Source of the DNA: Nitrosomonadales bacterium
Lineage (GTDB): Bacteria; Pseudomonadota; Gammaproteobacteria; Burkholderiales; Gallionellaceae
Length of the DNA: 64,000 bases
Assembly: GCA_016208015.1 (NCBI GenBank)
Contig: JACQYW010000012.1
Span: 434,001 to 498,000 of the forward strand
Direction of reading: 5' to 3'
In this document: in pieces, positions 11,664 through 20,678 of the stretch
Layout of the letters: the number at the start of each line of letters is the position of its first letter
Numbering within the stretch: position 1 is the stretch's first letter
The notes under the pieces: model-generated
Databases searched by the model: none
Told to the model about the DNA's origin: nothing
Seen by the model: the letters and a program-made list of their open reading frames with translations, nothing else
Program-made: the position numbers and the translations under genes

Positions 11664-11669
11664 TATGAT
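11664..11669 (+). promoter_or_regulatory. alaS: possible -10 element (TATGAT) of alaS
   Basis: TATGAT is followed by GCGCGCC, a GC-rich discriminator like those before ribF, efp and tRNA-Thr in this window. It lies 52 bases before alaS. No convincing -35 is spaced correctly, so this is tentative. Confidence 0.35.
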
Positions 11670-11721
11670 GCGCGCCTTGTCCAGCCTGTCTGGAACGTGA
11701 CTTTAGAGCTCAGGGTGCATC

Positions 11722-14352
11722 ATGAAAAGCAGTGAAATCCGCCAGAAATTCCTCGATTATTTCGCCTCCAAAGGCCATGCCGTAGTCGCCTCCAGTTCGC
11801 TGGTCCCGCATGAGGACCCGACGCTGTTGTTCACCAATGCCGGCATGAACCAGTTCAAGGACGTGTTCCTCGGCTTCGACAAGCGTCCCTATACCCGTGC
11901 CGCTTCTTCGCAGAAATGTGTGCGCGCCGGCGGCAAGCACAACGACTTGGAGAACGTCGGCTACACCGCACGTCACCACACCTTCTTCGAGATGTTGGGC
12001 AACTTCAGCTTCGGCGACTACTTCAAGCGCGATGCGATCAAGTACGCGTGGGAACTGCTCACCGAAGTGTTCAAGCTCCCTAAGGACAAGCTCTACGTCA
12101 CCGTGTATGCCGAGGATGATGAGGCCTATGACATCTGGACGAAGGAGATGGGTCTGACGCCGGATCGCGTGATCCGCATCGGCGACAATAAGGGCGCGCG
12201 CTACGCCTCAGACAACTTCTGGATGATGGGCGACACCGGCCCGTGCGGTCCCTGCACCGAGATCTTCTACGACCACGGCGCGCATATTCCCGGCGGACTG
12301 CCCGGCACTCCCGAGGAAGACGGCGACCGTTACATCGAGATCTGGAACAACGTGTTCATGCAGTTCAACCGCGACGAGGCCGGCGTGATGCATCCGCTGC
12401 CCAAGCCTTCCGTCGACACCGGCATGGGGCTGGAGCGCATCTCGGCGGTGTTGCAGCATGTGCATGCCAACTACGAGATCGACCTGTTCCAGGCGCTAAT
12501 CAAGGCCGCCGCGCGCGAGACGAAGCAGAGCAACCTCGACCAGCCCAGCCTGCGCGTGCTGGCCGACCACATCCGTGCCTGCTCCTTCCTGATCGCCGAC
12601 GGCGTGATCCCCGGCAACGAAGGTCGCGGCTATGTGCTGCGCCGCATCATCCGCCGCGCGATCCGCCACGGTTACAAGCTGGGCGCACGCGAGGCATTTT
12701 TCTACAAGATGGTGCCTGATCTGGTGGAGCAGATGGGCGGCGCTTATCCCGAACTGGTCGCCGAGCATGCACGTGTGAAGGGTATCCTCAAGCTGGAAGA
12801 GGAGCGCTTCTTTGCCACCATCGAGCATGGCATGGCGATTCTCGAAGCCGAACTGGCCGAGATGGACAAGGCGGGCAACAAGGTATTCAACGGCGAGACG
12901 GCGTTCAAACTGCACGACACCTACGGCTTCCCGCTCGACCTGACTGCCGACATCTGCCGCGAGCGCAATGTTACGGTGGACGATGCCGCGTTCAACGCCG
13001 CGATGGCACGCCAGAAGGAACAGGCGCGCGCGGCGGGCAAGTTCAAGATGGCCGCGAACCTCGAATATTCCGGTCCTGCGACCACTTTCCACGGTTACGA
13101 CACGCTGGAACACAAGGGCAACATCCTCGCCTTGTACAAGGACGGCACCGAAGTGAACGAACTGGTCGAAGGCGACCTGGGTGTGGTGGTGCTGGACGAT
13201 ACCCCGTTCTATGCCGAATCCGGCGGTCAGGTCGGCGACAGCGGCGAATTGCGCAGCGTGCATGGCATCTTCGCGGTGGAAGACACGCAGAAGATTCAGG
13301 CCGCCGTGTTCGGCCACCACGGTGTGGTGAAGACCGGCAAACTCTCAGTGGGCAACGGCGTCGCCGCGAAGGTGGATGTGGCGGCACGCAGCCGCACCAT
13401 GCGCAACCACAGCGCCACGCACCTCATGCACAAGGCCTTGCGCGAAGTGCTGGGTACGCATGTGCAGCAAAAAGGTTCGCAGGTGGATGCCGACAAGACG
13501 CGCTTCGACTTCGTCCATACGCAGCCGATGACGGATGCCGAGATACGCAAAGTGGAAGCCATCGTGAACGCGGAGATTCTCGCCAATGCCGAATGCCAGT
13601 CGCGTGTGATGGCGATCGACGATGCGCAGAAGACCGGCGCGATGATGCTGTTCGGCGAGAAATACGGCGATGTGGTGCGTGTACTGAATATCGGTTCATC
13701 CATCGAACTCTGCGGCGGAACGCACGTGCAGCGCACCGGCGATGTCGGCCTGTTCAAGATCGTGGCGGAGAGCGGTGTGGCTGCAGGTGTTCGTCGTGTC
13801 GAAGCGGTGACCGGGGAAGGTGCGCTGGCGCTGGTGCAACAACAGGAACAGCAATTGCAGCAAGTGGCCGATGCCGTGAAGGCGCAGCCACAGGAGGCCG
13901 CCGCACGTGTCGGACAGATCCTCGACAACGTGAAGTCGCTGGAAAAAGAACTGGCAGCCTTGAAATCCAAACTTGCCTCTGCTCAGGGCGATGAACTGGT
14001 CGCGCAGGCGCAGGACATCAACGGCGTGAAGGTGCTCGCCGCCAAGCTGGAAGGTGCGGATGCGGCAACCTTGCGCGAGACGCTGGACAAGCTGAAGGAC
14101 AAGCTCAAGTCCGCCGTGATCCTGCTGGCTGCGGTGAGCGACGGCAAGGTCAGTCTGATCGCGGGCGTGACTGCGGATGCCACAGCCAAGGTGAAAGCGG
14201 GCGAACTGGTCAACTTCGTTGCCCAGCAAGTCGGCGGCAAAGGCGGCGGCAGGCCGGACATGGCGCAAGCAGGCGGCACGCAACCGGAACACTTGGCAAC
14301 CGCACTGGCCTCAGTTTCAAATTGGGTGAAAGCGAAGTTGCAGGAAAGGTGA
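11722..14352 (+). CDS. alaS: alanyl-tRNA synthetase
   Basis: AlaS charges tRNA-Ala and edits mischarged Ser and Gly. The protein is 876 residues, the usual length. The class II catalytic core is N-terminal ([42 protein letters not shown]). The editing domain has the zinc-binding [11 protein letters not shown] and [14 protein letters not shown] coiled-coil linker rich in Gln (about 690-760) leads to the C-Ala domain ending [15 protein letters not shown]. The DNA encoding its last ~30 residues is partly duplicated about 210 bases downstream. Confidence 0.98.
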   Translation: MKSSEIRQKFLDYFASKGHAVVASSSLVPHEDPTLLFTNAGMNQFKDVFLGFDKRPYTRAASSQKCVRAGGKHNDLENVGYTARHHTFFEMLGNFSFGDYFKRDAIKYAWELLTEVFKLPKDKLYVTVYAEDDEAYDIWTKEMGLTPDRVIRIGDNKGARYASDNFWMMGDTGPCGPCTEIFYDHGAHIPGGLPGTPEEDGDRYIEIWNNVFMQFNRDEAGVMHPLPKPSVDTGMGLERISAVLQHVHANYEIDLFQALIKAAARETKQSNLDQPSLRVLADHIRACSFLIADGVIPGNEGRGYVLRRIIRRAIRHGYKLGAREAFFYKMVPDLVEQMGGAYPELVAEHARVKGILKLEEERFFATIEHGMAILEAELAEMDKAGNKVFNGETAFKLHDTYGFPLDLTADICRERNVTVDDAAFNAAMARQKEQARAAGKFKMAANLEYSGPATTFHGYDTLEHKGNILALYKDGTEVNELVEGDLGVVVLDDTPFYAESGGQVGDSGELRSVHGIFAVEDTQKIQAAVFGHHGVVKTGKLSVGNGVAAKVDVAARSRTMRNHSATHLMHKALREVLGTHVQQKGSQVDADKTRFDFVHTQPMTDAEIRKVEAIVNAEILANAECQSRVMAIDDAQKTGAMMLFGEKYGDVVRVLNIGSSIELCGGTHVQRTGDVGLFKIVAESGVAAGVRRVEAVTGEGALALVQQQEQQLQQVADAVKAQPQEAAARVGQILDNVKSLEKELAALKSKLASAQGDELVAQAQDINGVKVLAAKLEGADAATLRETLDKLKDKLKSAVILLAAVSDGKVSLIAGVTADATAKVKAGELVNFVAQQVGGKGGGRPDMAQAGGTQPEHLATALASVSNWVKAKLQER

Positions 14353-14654
14353 GTCCGGCCTCGCTAACTGCGCCCGCACCGGAGCGACTACGTCGCCACC
14401 GCACCAAAGACAGGCAATCTACTGCTTCGCTACGCTCGTGCAGAATTGACACTGTCGCAGCAGTACCGGACATGGCGCGAGCAGGCGGCACGCAACCGGA
14501 AAATCCGGCAGCCGCATTGGCCTCGGTTCCGGCTAGGGCGAATCCATGCATTGGTCGAAAAGGGCATGAATCTCTTGTGTATTCGGTGTTTAACCTGGTT
14601 GCCAAGCCGCGCATCGCTAGTGTAGGGTTGCATACAGGCGTGGGATGACGCTGT
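14353..14654 (+). other. 302-bp non-coding interval after alaS
   Basis: No convincing gene, promoter or terminator is visible. The only recognisable content is a degenerate copy of the alaS 3' end at 14466-14530, listed separately. A 108-codon frame (14322-14648) crosses the interval, but its only protein similarity comes from that copy. Confidence 0.6.
14466..14530 (+). repeat. degenerate duplicate of the alaS 3' end
   Basis: Positions 14466-14530 match 14254-14318 inside alaS at about 56 of 65 bases by hand alignment, without gaps. In translation the copy still reads PDMARAGGTQPE, against [12 protein letters not shown] in AlaS. It starts 114 bases after the alaS stop and is not preceded by the remaining alaS sequence, so it is a fragment. 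It could mark an old tandem duplication or a recombination scar next to the two signalling genes that follow. Confidence 0.85.
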
Positions 14655-15155
14655 ATGTTGCGGCGATTCCCGGAAATTCTGAAGGCGAAGCGGGCGATGC
14701 TCAGACAAGAGAACGAAACGATACTGCTGGTGGAAGACGGCGAAGCTGAAGTACTCTTGGTGCAGCAGGCAGTAGCCAGTTGTCCGGGCGGGCTGCATCT
14801 CACCGTGGTGCGCGACACGGCAGAGGCGCTGGATTGGCTGAACGACACCGCCCGACGCGGCTATGCGATGCCGCGCCTGATCCTCCTCGATCTGAAACTT
14901 CCCAAACTGGCCGGCCTTGCCGTGCTGCGCACCCTGCGCATGGATGTACGCCTGCAGGATGTGCCCATCGTCGTGTTTTCCGAACTGCATGAACCCTCGG
15001 ACGTGGTACTGAGTTACCAGATCGGTGCCAACAGTTTCGTCAAGAAGCCGACCAATCTGGGGGAGTTCACCCAGCTCTTGCGCGAACTGAGCGAGCTCGG
15101 CTGGCTGAGCGGCAATGGTTTGAAGAAGTCGTATCCCCAATCCATACCGTTATGA
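14655..15155 (+). CDS. single-domain response regulator (Rcp1-type receiver)
   Basis: This protein of up to 166 residues is only a CheY-like receiver domain with no output domain. The canonical residues are present: acidic pair in ILLVEDGEAE, phospho-acceptor D79 in LILLDLKLP, Ser in VVFSEL, and Lys in SFVKKP. The variable-length loops resemble the Rcp/phytochrome-associated receivers. ATG 14655 has a poor ribosome-binding site; ATG 14697 (152 residues) is an alternative that starts close to the first strand. The stop overlaps the next ORF by four bases, so it probably passes signals to or alongside that GGDEF protein. No cognate kinase is adjacent. Confidence 0.88.
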   Translation: MLRRFPEILKAKRAMLRQENETILLVEDGEAEVLLVQQAVASCPGGLHLTVVRDTAEALDWLNDTARRGYAMPRLILLDLKLPKLAGLAVLRTLRMDVRLQDVPIVVFSELHEPSDVVLSYQIGANSFVKKPTNLGEFTQLLRELSELGWLSGNGLKKSYPQSIPL

Positions 15156-16918
15156 GCGAACTGCGCGTATTGTTTGCTGCGATCACAGCGGACAATGCGG
15201 CGAGGATCATCGCGCATCTGAAAAATGATGGCGCGGATCCGGTCCACTCCAGAGTAGACACCCAAGTCGATCTTGATGCGGCGTTACAACAGCGCTGGGA
15301 TGTTTTGCTGCTCGATCATGCTGAGGGGCTGACGGCCGAACAGGCGATCGAATCCCTGCGCAGCCGCGATCTGGATCTCCCGGCCATCCTGGTCGGCGAA
15401 GCTGGCATGCTGCCCGGGCTGGCGGAGGCCATGAATCTTGGTGCGCGCGACAGCCTGGCCTTCGATCAACTGGATCGTCTGCTGCCGAGCATTCAGCGCG
15501 AGATGCTCTCGGCTCTCATCCGCAGCAATCTGCGCGAACAGATCGTGACGGACTACCTGATGCAGGAGATCGACCAGCTCATTCTGCTCGGTTACGACCT
15601 GCCGGCGCTGAACCACCGTATCTGCAGTCGCATGGTGGAATTGTTCGATCTCAAGCTGGTCTGGATCGGTGCCAAGATGCCGGACGGGTGTGTCGAGGTC
15701 ATTGCTTCGGCAGGCGAGTCGGAATATCTGAAGAACATCAATGTGCGCTGGGATGACACCCCGCAAGGTCAGGGGATAGGTGCGGTGATCCGCTCGAACA
15801 AACCGATGACGCTGACCTCGGATTCGCCGCGCTTCGCCGTTTGGCGCGAGCGCGCGGAGCAATTCGGCATGCGCGGCATGCTGGGGATGCCGCTGGGCTT
15901 CAAGGGGGAGGTCATCGGTTCGCTGGTGATGTATTCGGCGCGCGAGGATGCGTTCGACAAGTTGACGGTCGGTCGCCTCTCTGCTTTTGCCGGACGTGTC
16001 ACGGTGGCGATGCTGGGCGCGCAGGAGCAGCAGGAATTGCGCCTGATGCATGCGGCGATGAGCAATGCCTCGAACGGCATGTTCATCAGCCATCGCGACG
16101 GAACCATCGAATGGCTGAACGAGGCACTGAGCCGATTCAGCGGTTTTACGGCGGAAGAGATCATCGGCTCCAATCCCCGGATCTTCAATTCCGGTCGGCA
16201 CGACGCGCAGTTCTGGAGCGACATGTGGTCGACGCTGCTGAAGGGCGAAGCCTGGCGCGGGGATGTGGTTAACCTAAACAAGGCCGGCGAACTTTATACC
16301 GTGGCGCAAAGCATCTCGCCGCTGTTCAATGCACAAGGCGAGCTGACGCATTTTCTGGCGGTGCAGCAGGATATCTCGGAGAAGAAGCGGCTGGAGGAGG
16401 AGATCCATTATCTGGCCTACCACGATCCGCTGACGCATCTGCCCAACCGCATGTTGTTCCGTGACCGCGTGCAGCAGGCGCTTGCGCAGGCGCAACGCAT
16501 GCAGGGAAAACTGGCGGTCATGTTCATCGACTTGGACGGATTCAAATCGGTGAACGACATGCACGGACACAACAGCGGCGACAGTCTGCTGGAACAGGCG
16601 GCGGAACGGATGCGATCATGCGTGCGGGCGGGAGATACCGTGGCACGCCTGGGCGGTGACGAGTTCACCGTGTTGTTGCGCGATGTCGGGGATACAGGGA
16701 ATATCAGGCGCGTGGCGCAGAAGCTGCTCGATATCGCAGTGCGGCCTTATGACGTGGGCCGCAGCGAACCCGCTTCGGTGTCCTTCAGTATCGGTATCAG
16801 CGTGTATCCCGAAGACGGCGACGACTTCGATGCTTTGCTCTCACACGCCGACCAGGCGATGTACGAAGCGAAGCAGGGCGGCAAGAACCGCTATGCCTTT
16901 TACTCGGAACAAGACTAG
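15152..16918 (+). CDS. diguanylate cyclase with degenerate receiver, GAF and PAS domains
   Basis: The 588-residue protein is predicted to make cyclic di-GMP. Domains in order: a receiver-like fold (about 1-115), a GAF domain (about 150-300), a PAS domain (about 305-425, with FSGFTAEEIIGSNPRIFNSG) and a GGDEF domain (about 430-588). The active site GGDEF is intact at 501-505, and the RxxD inhibitory site (RAGD) lies five residues before it. The receiver keeps an Asp in VLLLDHA but lacks the N-terminal acidic pair and the C-terminal Lys, so normal phosphorylation is doubtful. No transmembrane segment is seen. It overlaps the upstream receiver gene by four bases and the convergent algC-like gene by four. 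Confidence 0.9.
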   Translation: MSELRVLFAAITADNAARIIAHLKNDGADPVHSRVDTQVDLDAALQQRWDVLLLDHAEGLTAEQAIESLRSRDLDLPAILVGEAGMLPGLAEAMNLGARDSLAFDQLDRLLPSIQREMLSALIRSNLREQIVTDYLMQEIDQLILLGYDLPALNHRICSRMVELFDLKLVWIGAKMPDGCVEVIASAGESEYLKNINVRWDDTPQGQGIGAVIRSNKPMTLTSDSPRFAVWRERAEQFGMRGMLGMPLGFKGEVIGSLVMYSAREDAFDKLTVGRLSAFAGRVTVAMLGAQEQQELRLMHAAMSNASNGMFISHRDGTIEWLNEALSRFSGFTAEEIIGSNPRIFNSGRHDAQFWSDMWSTLLKGEAWRGDVVNLNKAGELYTVAQSISPLFNAQGELTHFLAVQQDISEKKRLEEEIHYLAYHDPLTHLPNRMLFRDRVQQALAQAQRMQGKLAVMFIDLDGFKSVNDMHGHNSGDSLLEQAAERMRSCVRAGDTVARLGGDEFTVLLRDVGDTGNIRRVAQKLLDIAVRPYDVGRSEPASVSFSIGISVYPEDGDDFDALLSHADQAMYEAKQGGKNRYAFYSEQD

Positions 16919-18291
16919 AACGGCAGCGTCAGATCAGGTGCTGCGCCCAGCAACACCTTCCTGAAGTCATCCTGGATACGCCCCAGCGCGGCAGCATCGT
17001 CCGCTTCAAAACGCAGCACGATCACCGGTGTGGTATTGGACGGACGCATCAGGCCAAAGCCGTCGGCATACTCCACGCGCAGCCCGTCGATGGTGATGAT
17101 GTCTTTGGCATCGCTGAAACGGGCTTCTTTTTGCAGGCGCGCGATCAGGCTATGGTTCACGCCTTCTGCAGTATGTATGTGCAACTCCGGCGTGCACACC
17201 GCATCCGGCAGGGCGTTCAAGGTGGCGCTGGAATCGGCTACCTTGCTCAGTATCTCCAACAGGCGTGCACCGGCATAGAGGCCGTCGTCGAAGCCGTACC
17301 AGCGTTCCTTGAAGAACACATGGCCGCTCATCTCGCCCGCCAGCAATGCGCCCGTCTCGCGCATCTTGGCTTTGACCAGCGAGTGCCCGGTCTTCCATAA
17401 AGTGGGCTTGCCGCCGTGTTCGCGTATCCAGCTGAACAGATTGCGCGTGGACTTCACGTCGAAGATGATCTCGGCGCCCGCATTGCGGCCCAGCACATCG
17501 GCGGCGAACAGCATCAACTGGCGGTCGGGGAAGATGATCTTGCCGTCCTTGGTGACTACGCCCAGACGATCGCCGTCGCCGTCGAAGGCCAGTCCCAGTT
17601 CGCAGTCGTTGTCGCGCAGGGCGGCGATCAGATCTTGCAGATTGTGCGGATCGGACGGGTCTGGATGGTGGTTGGGAAAATGGCCGTCCACTTCGCAGAA
17701 CAGTTCGGTGACGGTGCAACCGATGCCGCGATACAGCTTGGCAGCGAAATCGCCAGCCACGCCGTTGCCGCAGTCCACCGTGATATTGAGCGGGCGCGCC
17801 AGCCTGATATCGCCGATGATGCGCGCGAGGTATTCCGGCGCGATGTCGTATTGCGAGTAGCTGCCGTTACCGTGCGCGAGGTCGTCCTGTTCGATGCGCT
17901 GGCGCAGTTTCTGGATGGTGTCGCCGGACAGGGTTTCGCCTGCCAGCACCATTTTCAGGCCGTTGTAATCGGGCGGGTTGTGGCTGCCGGTGATCATCAC
18001 CGCGCAATCGGTCTTGAGCTGGAAAGCGGCGAAGTAGGTCATCGGCGTGGCGACCATGCCGACATCGATGACGTTGATGCCGCTCTTCCGGATGCCGCGC
18101 GCCAGCGCTTTGGCGAAATCGGGGCCGGACAGGCGGCCATCGCGGCCGATGGCGATGCTGTGCTGTTTGCGCGCGACCGCTTCCGAGCCGATGGCGTGGC
18201 CGATGGATTCGACGATGTCGTTGGTCAGCGTCTTGCCGACGATGCCGCGAATGTCATAGGCCTTGAATATCTCTTTGGGGACGCTGGTCAT
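16915..18291 (-). CDS. algC: phosphomannomutase/phosphoglucomutase (AlgC-type)
   Basis: AlgC-type enzymes interconvert hexose 1- and 6-phosphates and feed LPS and exopolysaccharide synthesis. The 458-residue protein has all four alpha-D-phosphohexomutase domains: the phosphoserine loop TGSHNPP with S103, the metal loop DGDGDR at 237-242, the sugar-binding GEMSGHVFF near residue 320, and the C-terminal phosphate loop RPSNTTPVIVLRFE. It starts three bases after waaF and is the last gene of the ilvE-zinc finger-waaF-algC operon. Mannose versus glucose preference cannot be read from sequence alone. Confidence 0.92.
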   Translation of the reverse strand: MTSVPKEIFKAYDIRGIVGKTLTNDIVESIGHAIGSEAVARKQHSIAIGRDGRLSGPDFAKALARGIRKSGINVIDVGMVATPMTYFAAFQLKTDCAVMITGSHNPPDYNGLKMVLAGETLSGDTIQKLRQRIEQDDLAHGNGSYSQYDIAPEYLARIIGDIRLARPLNITVDCGNGVAGDFAAKLYRGIGCTVTELFCEVDGHFPNHHPDPSDPHNLQDLIAALRDNDCELGLAFDGDGDRLGVVTKDGKIIFPDRQLMLFAADVLGRNAGAEIIFDVKSTRNLFSWIREHGGKPTLWKTGHSLVKAKMRETGALLAGEMSGHVFFKERWYGFDDGLYAGARLLEILSKVADSSATLNALPDAVCTPELHIHTAEGVNHSLIARLQKEARFSDAKDIITIDGLRVEYADGFGLMRPSNTTPVIVLRFEADDAAALGRIQDDFRKVLLGAAPDLTLPF

Positions 18292-18294
18292 GGT

Positions 18295-19308
18295 CTAGTT
18301 CTTTGGGTGGATCTGGATGTGTCGCGCAACGTCTTTCGGTGTGAGTTTGATCATGCAGTTGAAATGCCCCAGCGGGCACTCGCGCTTGAAGCACGGGCTG
18401 CACGATATATCGAGCTTGAGCACCTGCGCCTTGTCCGACAAGGGCGGCGTGAACTGCGGGCTGCTGGAGCCAAAGATCGCCAGCATAGGCCTGTCGAGTG
18501 CGGCAGCGATGTGCATCAGTCCCGAGTCGTTGCTGACCACCAGGTCGGCGCATGACAACAAGGCGATGGCTTCGCTAAGGTCGGTCACGCCGCACAGGTT
18601 GCGACAGGGTTCGTTGCCCAGCGCGACGATCTTGTCGGCGACCTCCTTGTCTTTGGGAGAGCCGACCAGCCATATGGCATAGCCCTGTGTGCGCAGATAT
18701 TGCGCCAGCTCCGCGTAGTAGTGCGGGGGCCAGCGTTTTGCCGGGCCGTATTCGGCGCCGGGGCAGAATACGGCGACGGGCTGCTCCAGTGTCAGACCGA
18801 ATTTGGCCAACGTCGCCGCACGCTGATCATCGCTTGTCTGCAGCAAGGGGGAAGGGAGAGGGCGCACGATGTCTTCGTTCGCAGCCTCGGCGAGACAGGC
18901 GAAACGCTCGACCATCAGCGGCCATCTTTTCTTGTCCAGTCGGCGCGCGTCGTTGAGCAGGCCGTATCTCATCTCGCCGCTGAAGCCGGTGCGCAACGGG
19001 ATGCGGGCATAGGCGGGAACCAGTGCCGACTTCCAGGAGTTGGGCAGCACGATGGCCTGATTGTAGCCGGATGCGCGCAGTTGCAGTCCCAGACGGCGGC
19101 GGGCGAGCAGACCGAACATGCCGTGCGGGAAAGGGTTGATGATGACATCGTTCACCTCGGGCATCTGGCGCAATAGCTTTTCCGTCCAGGGCGGAGCCAG
19201 TACGTCGATGCGTACACCCGGATGGCGCTGATGCAGGCGATGCAGCATGGGCTGCATCAGCATGCAGTCGCCGACCCAACTGGGCGCGATGACGAGGATC
19301 TTTTGCAT
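18295..19308 (-). CDS. waaF: ADP-heptose:LPS heptosyltransferase II
   Basis: WaaF adds the second heptose to the lipopolysaccharide inner core at the cytoplasmic face of the inner membrane. The 337-residue GT9 protein has the N-terminal LVIAPSWVGDCMLMQPML, the acceptor-side LPNSWKSALVPAYARIPLRTGF, and the C-terminal nucleotide-sugar part with CPGAEYGPAKRWPPHYYAEL and VVSNDSGLMHIAAAL. Length is typical. It lies 21 bases after the small zinc-finger gene, an arrangement common near ilvE and glnE in betaproteobacteria. Confidence 0.94.
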   Translation of the reverse strand: MQKILVIAPSWVGDCMLMQPMLHRLHQRHPGVRIDVLAPPWTEKLLRQMPEVNDVIINPFPHGMFGLLARRRLGLQLRASGYNQAIVLPNSWKSALVPAYARIPLRTGFSGEMRYGLLNDARRLDKKRWPLMVERFACLAEAANEDIVRPLPSPLLQTSDDQRAATLAKFGLTLEQPVAVFCPGAEYGPAKRWPPHYYAELAQYLRTQGYAIWLVGSPKDKEVADKIVALGNEPCRNLCGVTDLSEAIALLSCADLVVSNDSGLMHIAAALDRPMLAIFGSSSPQFTPPLSDKAQVLKLDISCSPCFKRECPLGHFNCMIKLTPKDVARHIQIHPKN

Positions 19309-19329
19309 CAGGTTTGTGCTGGCAGGATG

Positions 19330-19530
19330 TTAGTGGTGGCCGCGCGGCAACTCGCCTTTGAACTTGTACAGCGTGCCGCAATACGGGCAGCGCGCTTCAC
19401 CCAGCTTGTCCACCGGAATGGCGACGCGCGGATGCGCGCTCCACAGGCTGACCGCCGGGGTCGGGCAGAACAGCGGCAAAGCTTCTGCGGTGACTTCGAC
19501 GTAACGCGCAGTGTTATTCTCATTGGACAT
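19330..19530 (-). CDS. small zinc-finger domain protein (zf-CHCC type)
   Basis: This 66-residue protein carries the CHCC pattern related to the mitochondrial complex I accessory subunit NDUFS6: C22 (LFCPTP), a conserved His (SAHPRVAIPV), then RCPYCGTLYKF. Family members bind zinc. The bacterial function is not established, although the gene regularly sits between ilvE and waaF in betaproteobacteria. It begins 19 bases after ilvE, in the same operon. Confidence 0.85.
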   Translation of the reverse strand: MSNENNTARYVEVTAEALPLFCPTPAVSLWSAHPRVAIPVDKLGEARCPYCGTLYKFKGELPRGHH

Positions 19531-19549
19531 GCTCTCTCCCGGTATCGTT

Positions 19550-20470
19550 TTATACGTGTGCCAGCCAGTTGGCGTATTTCGGATTCTTGCCGCCGACGAT
19601 GTCGAAGAAGGCCGCCTGCAGTTTGGTCGTGACCGGACCGCGACTGCCGATGCCGATGGTGCGGTTGTCCAGTTCGCGGATCGGCGTCACTTCGGCGGCG
19701 GTGCCGGTGAAGAACGCTTCCTCCGCGCAATACACCTCGTCGCGGGTGATGCGCTTCTCGATCAGTTCCAGCCCCATGTCCTTCGCCAGCGTGACGATGG
19801 AGTCGCGCGTGATGCCTTCCAGGCAGGAGGTCAGGTCAGGGGTATAGAGCTTGCCCTTCTTCACGATGAAGATGTTCTCGCCCGCGCCTTCGGCGACGTA
19901 ACCGTCCACATCCAGCAGCAGCGCCTCGTCGTAGCCGTCATGCGCCACTTCCTGGTGCGCCAGGATGGAGTTGGTGTAGGTGCCGACCGATTTGGAACGG
20001 CACATGTTGATGTTGACGTGATGGCGGGTGAAGCTGGAGGTCTTCACACGGATACCCTTGGCCATGCCTTCCTCGCCCAGATACGCGCCCCACGGCCATG
20101 CCGCGACGGCGACGTGCACGCTGATCGCGGTGGCGGCGATGCCCATCGCCTCGGAACCGTAGAACACGATGGGGCGGATGTAGCAGGACTCCAGCTTGTT
20201 GGTGCGCACCACTTCCTTTTGCGCTTCCATGAGTGTGGCCTTGTCGTACGGCATCTTCATCTTGAAGATGTAGGCCGAGTTGAACAAACGGTCGGTATGT
20301 TCCTGGAGACGGAATATCGCTGTTCCCTTTGTGGTCTTGTATGCCCGCACCCCCTCGAACACGCCCATGCCGTAATGCAGCGTATGGGTGAGCACGTGGG
20401 TGGTGGCTTCGCGCCAGGGTACGAGCTTGCCGTCGTACCAGATGAAGCCGTCGCGGTCGGACATGGACAT
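19550..20470 (-). CDS. ilvE: branched-chain amino-acid aminotransferase
   Basis: IlvE transfers the amino group from glutamate to the keto acids of Leu, Ile and Val using PLP. The 306-residue class IV enzyme has the PLP lysine K160 in [12 protein letters not shown], the [14 protein letters not shown] loop near residue 31, and [17 protein letters not shown] near the C-terminus. Met1 and the in-frame Met3 are both possible starts (MSMSDRDGF). It heads the - strand operon continuing to algC and is transcribed divergently from the membrane cyclase gene. Confidence 0.96.
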   Translation of the reverse strand: MSMSDRDGFIWYDGKLVPWREATTHVLTHTLHYGMGVFEGVRAYKTTKGTAIFRLQEHTDRLFNSAYIFKMKMPYDKATLMEAQKEVVRTNKLESCYIRPIVFYGSEAMGIAATAISVHVAVAAWPWGAYLGEEGMAKGIRVKTSSFTRHHVNINMCRSKSVGTYTNSILAHQEVAHDGYDEALLLDVDGYVAEGAGENIFIVKKGKLYTPDLTSCLEGITRDSIVTLAKDMGLELIEKRITRDEVYCAEEAFFTGTAAEVTPIRELDNRTIGIGSRGPVTTKLQAAFFDIVGGKNPKYANWLAHV

Positions 20471-20678
20471 GGTGATTTCCCTTGATGAATGAGGTTGCGA
20501 AGGGCGTGATTCTAGCCTTTCCCGGACACTTTATGAAGCGCCGGCATGCACGATGGATGTCTGGCAGCGGGGTGTCGGGCTGGAAATATAGGCCGTTTGG
20601 CATATTTTCTTTGTCTGCGGTTCATGTAATGATTCGCATCAGATTGATTTGTGAAGAGTTGCACGACTGGGGGGCTGT

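Noticed and set aside
14322-14648. 108-codon ORF after alaS
   Set aside because: Its only similarity is to the AlaS C-terminus through the duplicated fragment; there is no start signal and no other conservation.
17416-18555. 379-codon + strand ORF
   Set aside because: It is antisense to the phosphohexomutase and waaF genes, which are clearly real.
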